Notes: a model not told the origin generated them from the sequence alone. DNA of 32,681 bases from an uncultured Lachnospiraceae bacterium (GCA_947589455.1 CANQCD010000010.1:1-32681); one strand, 5' to 3'; shown: positions 23,214 to 31,131, counted from the first letter of the stretch. Program-made: numbers and translations.

Positions 23214-23358
23214 ACTTCTTTTTCTCCCAGCGCATTGCCAGCTTCTTTTGAAAAAGAATATCCTTTGTTCCGTCTTTTAACTTCTCTTTCTCCCCAGCAC
23301 ATTGCCAGCTTCTTTCGAAAAAGAATATCCTTTGTTCCGTCTTTAAGCTTCTTTTTCC
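23214..23358 (-). repeat. 67-bp tandem repeat after the glycosyltransferase gene
   Basis: Two copies of CATTGCCAGCTTCTTT(T/C)GAAAAAGAATATCC with flanks, 67 bp apart (ATTGCCA at 23234 and 23301). A partial third copy reaches into the last codons of the glycosyltransferase gene (AAGCTTCTTTTTCCTC). The charged C-terminal tail of that protein (DKEKGSKEEKEA) may be repeat-derived. Confidence 0.75.
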
Positions 23359-24332
23359 TCTTTGCTCCCCTTCTCTTTGTCTTCTCCCTTGCGGTAAAGC
23401 AGGCGCTCCACACAATACCGCGGACGATGCTTTACTTCCAGATACGTTTTGCCGATATATTCCCCAATCACTCCCAATGCCAGAAGCTGCAGGCCTCCTA
23501 TGCCCCATACGGAAATCGCGATCGTAGCCCATCCTGCAACCGTATGTCCGCGGAGCCAGACGACAAAGAAATAGATCAGGAGCAAAATACTGGCAGAAAA
23601 CAACAAAACACCTAACCCGGTGATAATCCGAATCGGCTTAATGCTAAAAGATGTGATTCCCTCAACAGCAAATGCAAGCATTTTCTTTAACGGGTATTTT
23701 GACTCGCCGGCAAATCGCTCATGGCGCTGATAATAGACAACATCTGTCTCAAAGCCGATCGTTGGCACAATCCCCCGGAGAAATAAATTGACTTCCCCAT
23801 ATTCCGACAGCGCCTCCAATGCCCGCCTGCTCATCAGCCGGTAATCTGCATGGTCTTCCAATGTGTCGGCGCCCATCATTTTCATCAGTTTATAAAAAGC
23901 ATGTGCCGTTCCCCTTTTGAACCAGGTGTCCGTATCTCTTGCCGAGCGGACTCCATACACAATATCTTTCCCCTCATTAAATTTATCGATAAACTGCTCG
24001 ATTGCCCCTACATCATCCTGTAAGTCCGCATCCAGGGATATCACCGCATCCGCATATTCCCTGGCAGCCATCAGCCCGGCATATAACGCATTCTGATGTC
24101 CTCTATTGTGCGCCAGGTTAATCCCGGCATAAAGCTCGTCCTTTTCGTGCAGCTCTTCAATCATACTCCACGTAGCGTCCTTAGAACCGTCGTTGACAAA
24201 GGCAATACGGCTGTCGCTGTCTATTTTGCCACGTTTCACCAAATCCTGCATAATCTTTTTTAACTGCTTTGCTGTCTCCGGCAAAACTTCCTGCTCATTA
24301 TAGCAGGGAATCACTAACCATATTGTACCCAT
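23343..24332 (-). CDS. Polyprenyl-phosphate glycosyltransferase, GtrB/DPM1-like (329 aa)
   Basis: Family 2 glycosyltransferase that moves a sugar from a nucleotide donor to undecaprenyl phosphate at the inner membrane face. It has VIPCYNEQEVLPE at the N-terminus, FVNDGSKDAT, AHNRGHQNALYAG, and SLDADLQDD (the DxD metal site near residue 100). Two C-terminal helices (ITGLGVLLFSASILLLIYFF and ISVWGIGGLQLLALGVIGEYIGK) are the GtrB pattern. The protein ends in a highly charged tail. GAGGAAGGA precedes ATG 24332. No flippase or downstream glycosyltransferase adjoins, so the decorated polymer is unknown. Confidence 0.85.
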   Translation of the reverse strand: MGTIWLVIPCYNEQEVLPETAKQLKKIMQDLVKRGKIDSDSRIAFVNDGSKDATWSMIEELHEKDELYAGINLAHNRGHQNALYAGLMAAREYADAVISLDADLQDDVGAIEQFIDKFNEGKDIVYGVRSARDTDTWFKRGTAHAFYKLMKMMGADTLEDHADYRLMSRRALEALSEYGEVNLFLRGIVPTIGFETDVVYYQRHERFAGESKYPLKKMLAFAVEGITSFSIKPIRIITGLGVLLFSASILLLIYFFVVWLRGHTVAGWATIAISVWGIGGLQLLALGVIGEYIGKTYLEVKHRPRYCVERLLYRKGEDKEKGSKEEKEA

Positions 24333-24516
24333 TCTATCCTTCCTCTCTGTTTTTTAGTATCTTTCCTGCGGTACGCCGACCGAACCCGCCCATCTCCAGG
24401 AAATCGCAGCATTCCCGCGCAAAGCCCAGTCCTTCTGCACAAACGTCAGAATATATGCATCTGCTGTCTTTTATGCCAAAATTTAAAACAGCCAGAGCCT
24501 GCCCATACAGAGTACA

Positions 24517-25818
24517 TTATGTGGCGGGATCGTCCACAAGAATGTGGATTGTCAGTACCTGGTCTTTCACATCGCAGTCGTATACTGCCTGATAACGGTC
24601 AATAAATGACTGGACGCTCCGCAGCCCATAGCCATGACCGTCCTCTCCCGCTGTCAGCTTTAAATATTTGCTGTCGTTTAGCTCCAGCTTCCCCTGAAAA
24701 GAATTGGTAATCTCCAACAGGAACCTCCCTTTGTCCTTTGTCAGGCTGATGCTGACAAACCGTTTCTCTGGCTCTTTTGTTTTTATTGCAGCCTGGACTG
24801 CATTTTCCAGAAGATTGGATATGACCGTTGCCAATCCCAGTTCAAAACTGTTGTTGCTAAATTGATTGGGAATTTCAATGCGGCAGTGGAATGCAACGCC
24901 AAATTCATCTGCTTTTTTCTTTAAATGGGTTATCATACCATTGATATAGACATTTTCACAGTAACTCTTCATCTGCTGGCGCTGCAAGTCTTCCTGCACA
25001 TATTGTATCATCTCTTTCAGTTTTTCCAGGTCGTTCTTTTCAATACACGCCGTTGCCATATTGACATAGTGCCTCATGTCATGGCGCAGCACGGCAAACT
25101 CTTTTTCCTGATCGGAAAGGATTTCCGCCTCGTGGCGTACGCTTGCGATATAATTTTCAAAAACCGCCTGCTCATGGCGCAATTCAAATTCCCGCCTCCG
25201 TCTCGAAATAATCTGTATCACAAGGATAAAGACGTAGACCATCAATAAGATCACGATGATCGCCGGATAATAATTCTGCGGCACGTTGCGGACGCTGACC
25301 GGCCAGATAAGCAGCGAATAGATCAGGCTGTAAAATAAAACGGGCAAAATGCAAAGCGCTCCCCAGCCATCCCGATTCCACTGCTGTTCTTTCCGGTATT
25401 CTTCAGAAGTTCCAAGGATCAGGATCACCGCCAAAAAAACATTCAGCAAAAACTGGGCGGCAACCGAAAAAAGAATACTCTTCGTCTTCCAAAGCACCAT
25501 CAAACTGATAATATTTGCCGGCTGCACATAAACATACGAGGATAATCCTGTAAACAGCCCCCTGAAATCGCGAAATTCATTAATGATCAGGCTAAAAAAC
25601 AAAATGACAGAGATCTCCACCAGCAAAATACCGACAGAATATACGGCACGTCTATGTAATATAACTTCTATCCAGTCAATCAGACCAGTGAGCAGATAGC
25701 AGCCTCCAATCAGAGCAATCGTTTTCAGCCTGTGATACCGGCGTACAGAAAGCCAGTAAATATAAAGCATTACAAAAAGTTCTGATATTCGATACTGTAT
25801 ATATACAAACCAAAACAT
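24517..25818 (-). CDS. GHKL sensor histidine kinase, AgrC-like (433 aa)
   Basis: About six helices fill residues 1-205 with no large outside loop, as in AgrC-type peptide sensors. A cytoplasmic helix leads to the H-box LRHDMRHYVNM (H246 is the likely phosphoacceptor). Then come NLLENAVQAA (N-box) and GHGYGLRSV (G-box) of the HATPase_c_5 type. Start ATG 25818 has GAGG 8 nt upstream. A GTG at 25881 with a GGGG SD from the repeat head would add 21 Cys-rich residues. It is downstream of the LytTR regulator gene in the same direction, across a 350-bp repeat-filled gap. No agrB/agrD-like genes are nearby. Confidence 0.85.
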   Translation of the reverse strand: MFWFVYIQYRISELFVMLYIYWLSVRRYHRLKTIALIGGCYLLTGLIDWIEVILHRRAVYSVGILLVEISVILFFSLIINEFRDFRGLFTGLSSYVYVQPANIISLMVLWKTKSILFSVAAQFLLNVFLAVILILGTSEEYRKEQQWNRDGWGALCILPVLFYSLIYSLLIWPVSVRNVPQNYYPAIIVILLMVYVFILVIQIISRRRREFELRHEQAVFENYIASVRHEAEILSDQEKEFAVLRHDMRHYVNMATACIEKNDLEKLKEMIQYVQEDLQRQQMKSYCENVYINGMITHLKKKADEFGVAFHCRIEIPNQFSNNSFELGLATVISNLLENAVQAAIKTKEPEKRFVSISLTKDKGRFLLEITNSFQGKLELNDSKYLKLTAGEDGHGYGLRSVQSFIDRYQAVYDCDVKDQVLTIHILVDDPAT

Positions 25819-25895
25819 GTGACACACCTCTAACTTTACACAGCAGACACACCTGCACAAAAAGCAATACGCTGCGCCCACCGAATCCCCATTCT

Positions 25896-26069
25896 AAGCG
25901 AATTTTATTCGCTTCGCATTTTCATTCGCCTTGCATTTTCATTCGCCTTGCATTTTCATTCGCTTTGCATTTTCATTCGCTTTGCATTTTCATTCGCTTC
26001 ACATTTTCATTTGCCTTGCATTTTTATTCGCTTCACATTTTCATTTGCTTTGCATTTTATGCGATAAGG
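25896..26069 (-). repeat. Array of 17-bp repeats with head hairpin and tail (between regulator and kinase genes)
   Basis: Head AAGCGAAT-TTT-ATTCGCTT (25896-25914) is a perfect hairpin. From 25917, eight 17-bp units follow (consensus CATTTTCATTCGCTTTG), then the tail CATTTTATGCGATAAGG (26053-26069). Units carry small substitutions but no length change. The same head-unit-tail plan recurs at 30,234-30,338. There are no unique spacers, so it is not a CRISPR array. Just beyond, 26097-26137 folds into a hairpin (GTCACAA/TTGTGAC). Confidence 0.9.
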
Positions 26070-26167
26070 CGACCTGCGGATACCGTTTCTCATCTTGTCA
26101 CAAAAGAGAAGCGCAGCTTCCCTTCGCTGCTTGTGACGCTCCGGCACAAATTTTCCTGTAATATAAC

Positions 26168-26947
26168 TTAACCAGGCGAATGATTCCCATCCAGTGAAAT
26201 ATCCGCCAGATAATTCAAATATTTCTTCTTCGTCTCATTTTTCCGGTTTCTACTGATAGGAATATCTGTTCCATCATCTAATATAATAATATTAGCACGA
26301 AATTCCCGGATGTAATACATATTGACTAAATAAGACTTATGTGGCTGAAAAAACTGTTGCAATTTCGTCAGAGGCATAACCGTTTCCTCAAATCTTCCAC
26401 GGTTACAAAGCCCTGTTACGCTCAGACCGCTTTTCAGGTGATACACGGCGCAGCGTTCCACATTCTCCACATAGATAATATCCTGCGCCCGGACATTCTG
26501 CATCCCTTCCTTTGCCTTGATCACAATGCCCTGCCTCCAAAGCCACTCTCTTTTTTTCCAGGCGACATACAGCACTTCTTCTAATTTCTCTTTCTGAATT
26601 GGTTTCAGCAGATAATCGGAAGCCTGAACGCCAAACGCTTCATAGCCATATTCCTTAAAGGAAGTCGTGTATACAATCTGTGAATTTTTATCAAATTCCC
26701 TGATCTTTCTCCCAAATTCAATCCCTGTCATCTCAGGCATGACAATATCAAGCAGATATAAATCAAAAATATCATCCATCCTGCCCGATGCCTTATTTTT
26801 TTCGATATAATCCAGCAAATCAACAGCAGAAGAAAAAATCTGGATCGTCCCTCCGGCCTCATCGTTCCTATCCAGAAAAGACTGTACCATAGAAACTGTT
26901 TCCTCGAGTTCCTCTTCCTCATTATCACAGACAGCAATCCTAAACAT
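26168..26947 (-). CDS. LytTR-family response regulator, AgrA-like
   Basis: 259 aa. The receiver domain starts FRIAVCDNEEEEL; D67 in LLDIVMPEMTG is the phosphoacceptor; TTSFKEYGYEAF and DYLLKPIQ (the conserved Lys) follow. The LytTR DNA-binding domain spans about 150-255 (VENVERCAVYHL, FFQPHKSYLVNMYYIREF, IPISRNRKNETKKKYL). Such proteins bind 9-bp direct repeats spaced 12-13 bp. Start ATG 26947 has GGGGGA 9 nt upstream; ATG 26953 is a close alternative. It is the first gene of the kinase operon, only about 20 bases after the tRNA terminator. Confidence 0.88.
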   Translation of the reverse strand: MFRIAVCDNEEEELEETVSMVQSFLDRNDEAGGTIQIFSSAVDLLDYIEKNKASGRMDDIFDLYLLDIVMPEMTGIEFGRKIREFDKNSQIVYTTSFKEYGYEAFGVQASDYLLKPIQKEKLEEVLYVAWKKREWLWRQGIVIKAKEGMQNVRAQDIIYVENVERCAVYHLKSGLSVTGLCNRGRFEETVMPLTKLQQFFQPHKSYLVNMYYIREFRANIIILDDGTDIPISRNRKNETKKKYLNYLADISLDGNHSPG

Positions 26948-26967
26948 CCCCATCTTCCCCCTCACTC

Positions 26968-27001
26968 AAAAATCGCAGAAACATACATTCCTGCGATTGA
27001 A
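26968..27001 (-). terminator. Terminator after the tRNA-Gln pair
   Basis: On the minus strand AATCGCAG-(12 nt)-CTGCGATT followed by TTTGA gives an 8-bp stem with a T5 run. It lies between the tRNAs and the response regulator start. Confidence 0.65.
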
Positions 27002-27007
27002 AATGAC

Positions 27008-27078
27008 TGGGCTACAAGGATTCGAACCTTGAAATGCTGGAGTCAGAGTCCAGTGCCTTACCATTTGGCGATAGCCCA
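27008..27078 (-). tRNA. tRNA-Gln (anticodon CUG), copy 2
   Basis: 71 nt, TGGGCTA acceptor arms pairing with TAGCCCA, anticodon loop CTCTGAC giving CUG, T-arm GGTTCGAATCC. CCA is not encoded. Identical to the copy at 27111-27181. Confidence 0.92.
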
Positions 27079-27110
27079 AAATATATAATTTTCAGCATTT
27101 CGCTGATAAC

Positions 27111-27181
27111 TGGGCTACAAGGATTCGAACCTTGAAATGCTGGAGTCAGAGTCCAGTGCCTTACCATTTGGCGATAGCCCA
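27111..27181 (-). tRNA. tRNA-Gln (anticodon CUG), copy 1
   Basis: First-transcribed of two identical genes, 32 bases upstream of copy 2. A strong promoter (TTGCAA-17-TATAAT) lies 33-61 bases upstream. Confidence 0.92.
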
Positions 27182-27213
27182 ATTTCTGCCCACTATAACC
27201 GCAAGCAAAGACT

Positions 27214-27242
27214 ATTATATATGATAACAAATAAATTTGCAA
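27214..27242 (-). promoter_or_regulatory. tRNA-Gln promoter
   Basis: On the minus strand TTGCAA (27242-27237), 17-bp spacer, TATAAT (27219-27214). This is the only clear promoter ahead of the two tRNAs and the response regulator. Confidence 0.75.
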
Positions 27243-27250
27243 GTACTTTT

Positions 27251-27294
27251 TGGACATTATTTTTTAGGTATTTGGACATTATTTTTTATATATG
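27251..27294. repeat. 22-bp direct repeat upstream of the tRNA promoter
   Basis: TGGACATTATTTTTTA at 27251 and again at 27273, with weaker ATGTCATTATTTT and ACATTATTTTTC echoes further on. It lies just upstream of the -35 box. Confidence 0.6.
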
Positions 27295-27319
27295 TATTTT
27301 ATGTCATTATTTTTATACA

Positions 27320-29272
27320 TTATTTTTCTATATAACCCCTGTCCTTTAGATATTCAACGATCCGGAGGATTAAATCAACCCTCTTAAACGGCGTGATCAG
27401 ATAAAACCCATCCACATACTCCGCAATTCTGCTGATAATATCCGCCGATATCCGGAAGGCGAGCGCCTCTCCTTCCTCTCTGTCCTTCCCCTCGTAGCGG
27501 CGGATGATTTCTTCCGCCACCTCAATCCCTGCCATCTCATGATTCATAAACAGCGCGTTCCTATGGCTGACGACCGGCATCACTCCGCCCAGGATTTTCA
27601 CCGGAAGTTCTTCCCGCGCTCGCTGCAGGTTTTTTAATCCCCTCTCTGAAAGTACCGGCTGTGTAAACAAAACAGAGACGCCGTTTTCTATTTTCTTTCT
27701 GGCATGGGCAAGCTGCGGCTCAAACTGCAGGGCATTAATATTTAATGCGCCAGACACCATAAATGGATTCTCGCCAAATACTTCCTCATTTAATGACCGG
27801 ATATGCCTTGCCAGAACGGCCGAATTGTAACTAAAAACCGTTTTTATCTCGTCTCGGGCTGCCGTAGGCACCGGATCGCCAGTCACAGTCAGGACATTAT
27901 TCACCCCTTCTACATTCAGCCCCAAAAGAAGCGCCTTTGTCGCATTCCGGTTCCTGTCACGGCATGTCATGTGCGGAATTGCCGTAAGTCCCAATTCCCT
28001 TGTTACCTTACAGGCAAGAATACTGCTGTCAATCCGCGCCTTGGCAATCGGACAATCCGCGATGTCAATCGCATCCACACCCGCATGTTGGTATCTCGCC
28101 GCCCCTTCCATAAAAAAAGCAATATCCGGGTCTAGCGGTGGATCCAGTTCCACGACAACTGCCTTCCGCCCGGCAAACAGTTTTTCGGCAAATCGGTTTT
28201 TGGGATTATCCCATCCCTCTCTCGCATAGGCGACATCGCTTCCCTGCCCCGCAGAGGAAAAAAAGCCAGACTTTTCTGCCATCCTGTCTCCCGGCTGTTC
28301 CACGGAAATAGTGCCAGACTTTTGTCCCGTCCTGCCTTTCTGCTGTTCCACGGAAATAGTGCCGGACTTTTGTCCCGTCCCGTCTTTCTGCTGTTCCATA
28401 GAAAAAGTGCCAGGCTGTTCCGCTGTCCTGTTTATCTGGGATACTGTTTCCGCAATATCGTCAGGAGAAGTCCCGCAGCAGCCGCCGACCATCTGCGCTC
28501 CGCACTGTGCCAGCTTTGCCAATACCGATCCAAAATACCCGCTGTTTTTCCCATAATACATACGGCTGCCAAGCAGTGCCGGATAACCGGCATTTGGCAT
28601 AACCGTTAAATACTTTCTTATCCTGGCGCTGTCAAGTCCCGAAACCAGCTCCAAAAGATGCTTTGGCCCGGAAATACAGTTAAAACCGACTGCATCAATC
28701 TCTGCCACATCCTGAAGGTCCCAGAAAAGATGCTTCGCCAGGAAACCACTCCTTGTATACCCTTCTGGAGAAGCTGCAAACGACACAGCAAAAAAAGCTT
28801 CCGGCGCTTTACTCTTAATATAGCCTGCTATCTCCCCCAAAGCTTCCTTTGTCTCCATTGTCTCAAACAGGAAATTCTCTGCGCCGCAATCCAGGAACAC
28901 ATCAACTATCTTTTTGTACTCCTGAAAAAGAGCCCCCTCTTCTTCCAAAAGAACCGGACCAACATCCGCAAAAACAAACCGTTCCCCCTCCGCCTGCTCT
29001 GCGGCACGCGCTGCAATCTGCCACGCTGCGCGGATTATCTTCTCATAATTTTCTTCTCCCTGGAGCGGGGCATTTGCCAAAAAAGTATTTGTCTTGATCG
29101 CCACAGCGCCCGCCGCCAGGTATTTTTCATGGATTTCCTGAATCCATTGCGGATGCGACAGATTAGAAAGCTCACAGTCTTTCCCCTGACCCGGATGACA
29201 ATCCGCTAAATAGGTGCCCATTGCCCCGTCAAAAACTAAAATATGCTCTTCCAGATATGTTCTTATGCTCAT
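27320..29272 (-). CDS. Bifunctional homocysteine S-methyltransferase / methylenetetrahydrofolate reductase (650 aa)
   Basis: YitJ-type fusion serving methionine synthesis. Residues 1-285 are the homocysteine methyltransferase barrel: LVFDGAMGTYL, VGFNCISGP (C199) and VGGCCGTSP (C265, C266), so all three zinc ligands are present. Residues about 350-650 are the FAD-dependent MTHFR domain: VVVELDPP, IDIADCP, HMTCRDRNRNA, NVLTVTGDP. Between them is a linker of 16-residue repeats (SGTISVEQQKGRTGQK). I chose ATG 29272 (MSIRTYL) with GAGG 5 nt upstream; the track start lies 60 bases earlier. No SAM or other riboswitch was recognised upstream. This copy is complete, unlike the left-edge gene. Confidence 0.92.
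   Translation of the reverse strand: MSIRTYLEEHILVFDGAMGTYLADCHPGQGKDCELSNLSHPQWIQEIHEKYLAAGAVAIKTNTFLANAPLQGEENYEKIIRAAWQIAARAAEQAEGERFVFADVGPVLLEEEGALFQEYKKIVDVFLDCGAENFLFETMETKEALGEIAGYIKSKAPEAFFAVSFAASPEGYTRSGFLAKHLFWDLQDVAEIDAVGFNCISGPKHLLELVSGLDSARIRKYLTVMPNAGYPALLGSRMYYGKNSGYFGSVLAKLAQCGAQMVGGCCGTSPDDIAETVSQINRTAEQPGTFSMEQQKDGTGQKSGTISVEQQKGRTGQKSGTISVEQPGDRMAEKSGFFSSAGQGSDVAYAREGWDNPKNRFAEKLFAGRKAVVVELDPPLDPDIAFFMEGAARYQHAGVDAIDIADCPIAKARIDSSILACKVTRELGLTAIPHMTCRDRNRNATKALLLGLNVEGVNNVLTVTGDPVPTAARDEIKTVFSYNSAVLARHIRSLNEEVFGENPFMVSGALNINALQFEPQLAHARKKIENGVSVLFTQPVLSERGLKNLQRAREELPVKILGGVMPVVSHRNALFMNHEMAGIEVAEEIIRRYEGKDREEGEALAFRISADIISRIAEYVDGFYLITPFKRVDLILRIVEYLKDRGYIEK
28289..28430 (-). 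repeat. In-frame 48-bp tandem repeat in the interdomain linker
   Basis: CTGTTCC recurs at 28295, 28343 and 28391 (period 48 bp = 16 aa). The repeated peptide is SGTISVEQQKGRTGQK with variants. Frame is kept in every unit, consistent with a flexible linker that can change length. Confidence 0.85.
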
Positions 29273-29389
29273 GTAACCTCTCTCCTGAACTGTCTTGCCA
29301 AATAACGGTAACGCAACAGCCTGTCCTGTCAATATGCTACTGTATTCGGATGATTTCTGCGCTGTCCAAAACCGCCTTTTACAGTAAAG

Positions 29390-30217
29390 TTACTGATTCC
29401 CTGTTATTTTTATCAAATGTTGCAGCAGGAAAAACAGGCAAAACGCTGCAAGATGCACCAACACTACACTGGCGCCTGCCGGCATTGCCGACTGATAGGA
29501 AATAACCATTCCAATACAAAAACAGACAACGGCCAGACAACCGGAACATAAGACAACGCCTCGAAAACTCCGAAACAGCCGTATGGAAGTCAGGGAAGGA
29601 AAAATCACCAGGCTCGAAATAAGCAGCGCGCCCATCATCTGCATTCCCAAAACAATCGTAACTGCTGTTAAAATAGCAATCATACTGTTAAAAAATCCAG
29701 TCTTTACCCCAGTTGCCTTCGCAAAATTCTCATCAAAAGTCACAGTAAAAATCTGATGATAAAAAAAGACAAACAAAAACAATACAACAACTGATAAGAA
29801 AACGCTTAAAATAACATCCTCCCGCGTCATAACTAAAATACTTCCAAACATATAACTGCTGACATCCATCGTCATGCCAGTGGTAAGCGACGTCACACTG
29901 ACGCCAATTGCAAGCGCTGACGCCGAGACAACAGCAATCGCCGCATCTGATTTCATAAAACCTTTTTCTGTCATGCGCAAAAGCAAAAATGCAGCGCACA
30001 CCACGATTGGAATCGAGACAAACAGCGGCGCTGCGTTGCAGGCAAGCGCAATGCACAGCGCCGCATAAGAAACATGAGACAAGCCATCACCTATCATGGA
30101 ATACTGCTTTAATACAAGGCTGACTCCCAAAAGCGCCGCACATAAAGAAACCAGGATTCCCACAATGAATGCCCTGGCAATAAAGGGATACGCAAACATC
30201 TCAACGATACTGTCCAT
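29390..30217 (-). CDS. Metal ABC transporter permease, ZnuB-like (275 aa)
   Basis: Membrane subunit of a Zn/Mn/Fe importer (ABC-3 family). Eight or nine helices; the conserved MIGDGLSHVSYAAL after the second helix is the family signature, and a later FDENFAKATGV loop is the usual ATPase contact region. I chose ATG 30217 (MDSIVEMFAYPF) with GGAGG 6 nt upstream; the track's first 47 residues are encoded by the 17-bp repeat array. It is downstream of the ATPase gene, 191 bases away across the array. No substrate-binding lipoprotein gene (ZnuA/TroA) lies in the window. Confidence 0.88.
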   Translation of the reverse strand: MDSIVEMFAYPFIARAFIVGILVSLCAALLGVSLVLKQYSMIGDGLSHVSYAALCIALACNAAPLFVSIPIVVCAAFLLLRMTEKGFMKSDAAIAVVSASALAIGVSVTSLTTGMTMDVSSYMFGSILVMTREDVILSVFLSVVVLFLFVFFYHQIFTVTFDENFAKATGVKTGFFNSMIAILTAVTIVLGMQMMGALLISSLVIFPSLTSIRLFRSFRGVVLCSGCLAVVCFCIGMVISYQSAMPAGASVVLVHLAAFCLFFLLQHLIKITGNQ

Positions 30218-30233
30218 CTTAATCCTCCATTCC

Positions 30234-30338
30234 AAGCGAATCGATTTGCTTTGCGTATGTATTCGCTCTGTAAATTTATTCGCTTCGCGTATGTATTCGC
30301 TTTGTAAATTTATTCGCTTTGCGCTTTTTATGCGATGG
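30234..30338 (-). repeat. Second array of 17-bp repeats with head hairpin and tail (between znuC- and znuB-like genes)
   Basis: Head AAGCGAAT-CG-ATTTGCTT (30234-30251), then four 17-bp units alternating CGTATGTATTCGCT and TAAATTTATTCGCT, then the tail CGCTTTTTATGCGATGG. Head, unit length, ATTCGCT core and tail match the array at 25,896-26,069. The head runs straight into the SD of the permease gene (GGAATGGAGGATT). Confidence 0.88.
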
Positions 30339-30408
30339 GATGCCATCAAAACACGCATGGCTTTCTCATCAGAACCGGCTCTGCCTGCTTTTTATAATGC
30401 CATTCTTG

Positions 30409-31131
30409 CTATTTTCTGTCCGAAAAAATATCAGAATATTCCGAGTCCATATATTTTTCTACTGAACCATAAAAATAATCGCCGTCATTTAAATGTAAAA
30501 TATAATCTGCCTGGGAAACGGCGCTGCGGATATCATGTGTTACCATCACAACCGCCATCCCTTCTTCATGGAGCATCTCTAAATTTTCATACAAGCTCTC
30601 TGCCGCCATCGGGTCAAGTCCCGTCGCCGGCTCATCCAAGACCAGGATCGCCCCCGCCGCACACAACGCCCGCGCCAGCAGGACACGCTGTTGCTGTCCA
30701 CCGGACAGATTAGCATAACAGGCATTCGCAAACTGCTCCATCCCAAGCTTTTTTAACTGTTTCCACGCAATTTTTTTCTCATCTGCCCGGAAAAACGGGC
30801 TCTTTCTTTTCCTGTTCAAAAAACCGGACAGCACAACCTCCATGACACTTGCCGGAAACTGCCTCTGTATCTGTGTCTGCTGTGGCAGATAACCAATCGC
30901 CCCCTGACGGATGGCATCATCTAAGACAACTTCCCCTTTTACCGGTTTGATCAACCCTAATATTGTTTTTAGCAACGTACTTTTGCCCGAGCCATTTTCA
31001 CCGACGACACAGACATAATCCCCCGCAGCAACCTGAAAATAAAAATGCTCTATAATTGCCTGATTGTCATATCCTAAACTGGCATCCTCACAAAAAATCA
31101 GGTATTTTTTTTCTTTTTCACGTCCACTCAT
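30409..31131 (-). CDS. Metal ABC transporter ATP-binding protein, ZnuC-like (240 aa)
   Basis: GENGSGKST (Walker A), IGYLPQQTQI (Q-loop), ANLSGGQQQRVLLARAL (signature), ILVLDEPATGLDP (Walker B) and VTHD (switch His). FFRADEKK and the short C-terminus fit the ZnuC/MntB group. ATG 31131 (MSGREKEKK) has GGGG 6-7 nt upstream; the track's 18 extra residues come from the leader. The importer lacks a binding protein here, so ZnuA is expected elsewhere. Zinc versus manganese cannot be decided from the ATPase. Confidence 0.88.
   Translation of the reverse strand: MSGREKEKKYLIFCEDASLGYDNQAIIEHFYFQVAAGDYVCVVGENGSGKSTLLKTILGLIKPVKGEVVLDDAIRQGAIGYLPQQTQIQRQFPASVMEVVLSGFLNRKRKSPFFRADEKKIAWKQLKKLGMEQFANACYANLSGGQQQRVLLARALCAAGAILVLDEPATGLDPMAAESLYENLEMLHEEGMAVVMVTHDIRSAVSQADYILHLNDGDYFYGSVEKYMDSEYSDIFSDRK

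Noticed and set aside
22999-23532. 177-aa minus-strand ORF over the ABC-F end and glycosyltransferase end
   Set aside because: It spans a bidirectional terminator and tandem repeats in the wrong frame for both neighbouring genes and has no recognisable domain.
24333-24516. AgrD-like peptide or small gene between the kinase and glycosyltransferase
   Set aside because: A 57-codon open frame ends 4 nt before the glycosyltransferase ATG, but it has no spaced SD or start before a 19-aa tail and no Cys-containing AgrD core with an amphipathic leader.
25896-26069. CRISPR array
   Set aside because: Units abut without unique spacers and no cas genes are present; the same holds for the 62-bp and 67-bp arrays.
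25931-26171. Histidine/phenylalanine-rich plus-strand ORFs (MHFHS...)
   Set aside because: They are the 17-bp array translated in two frames; no SD and no non-repeat sequence.
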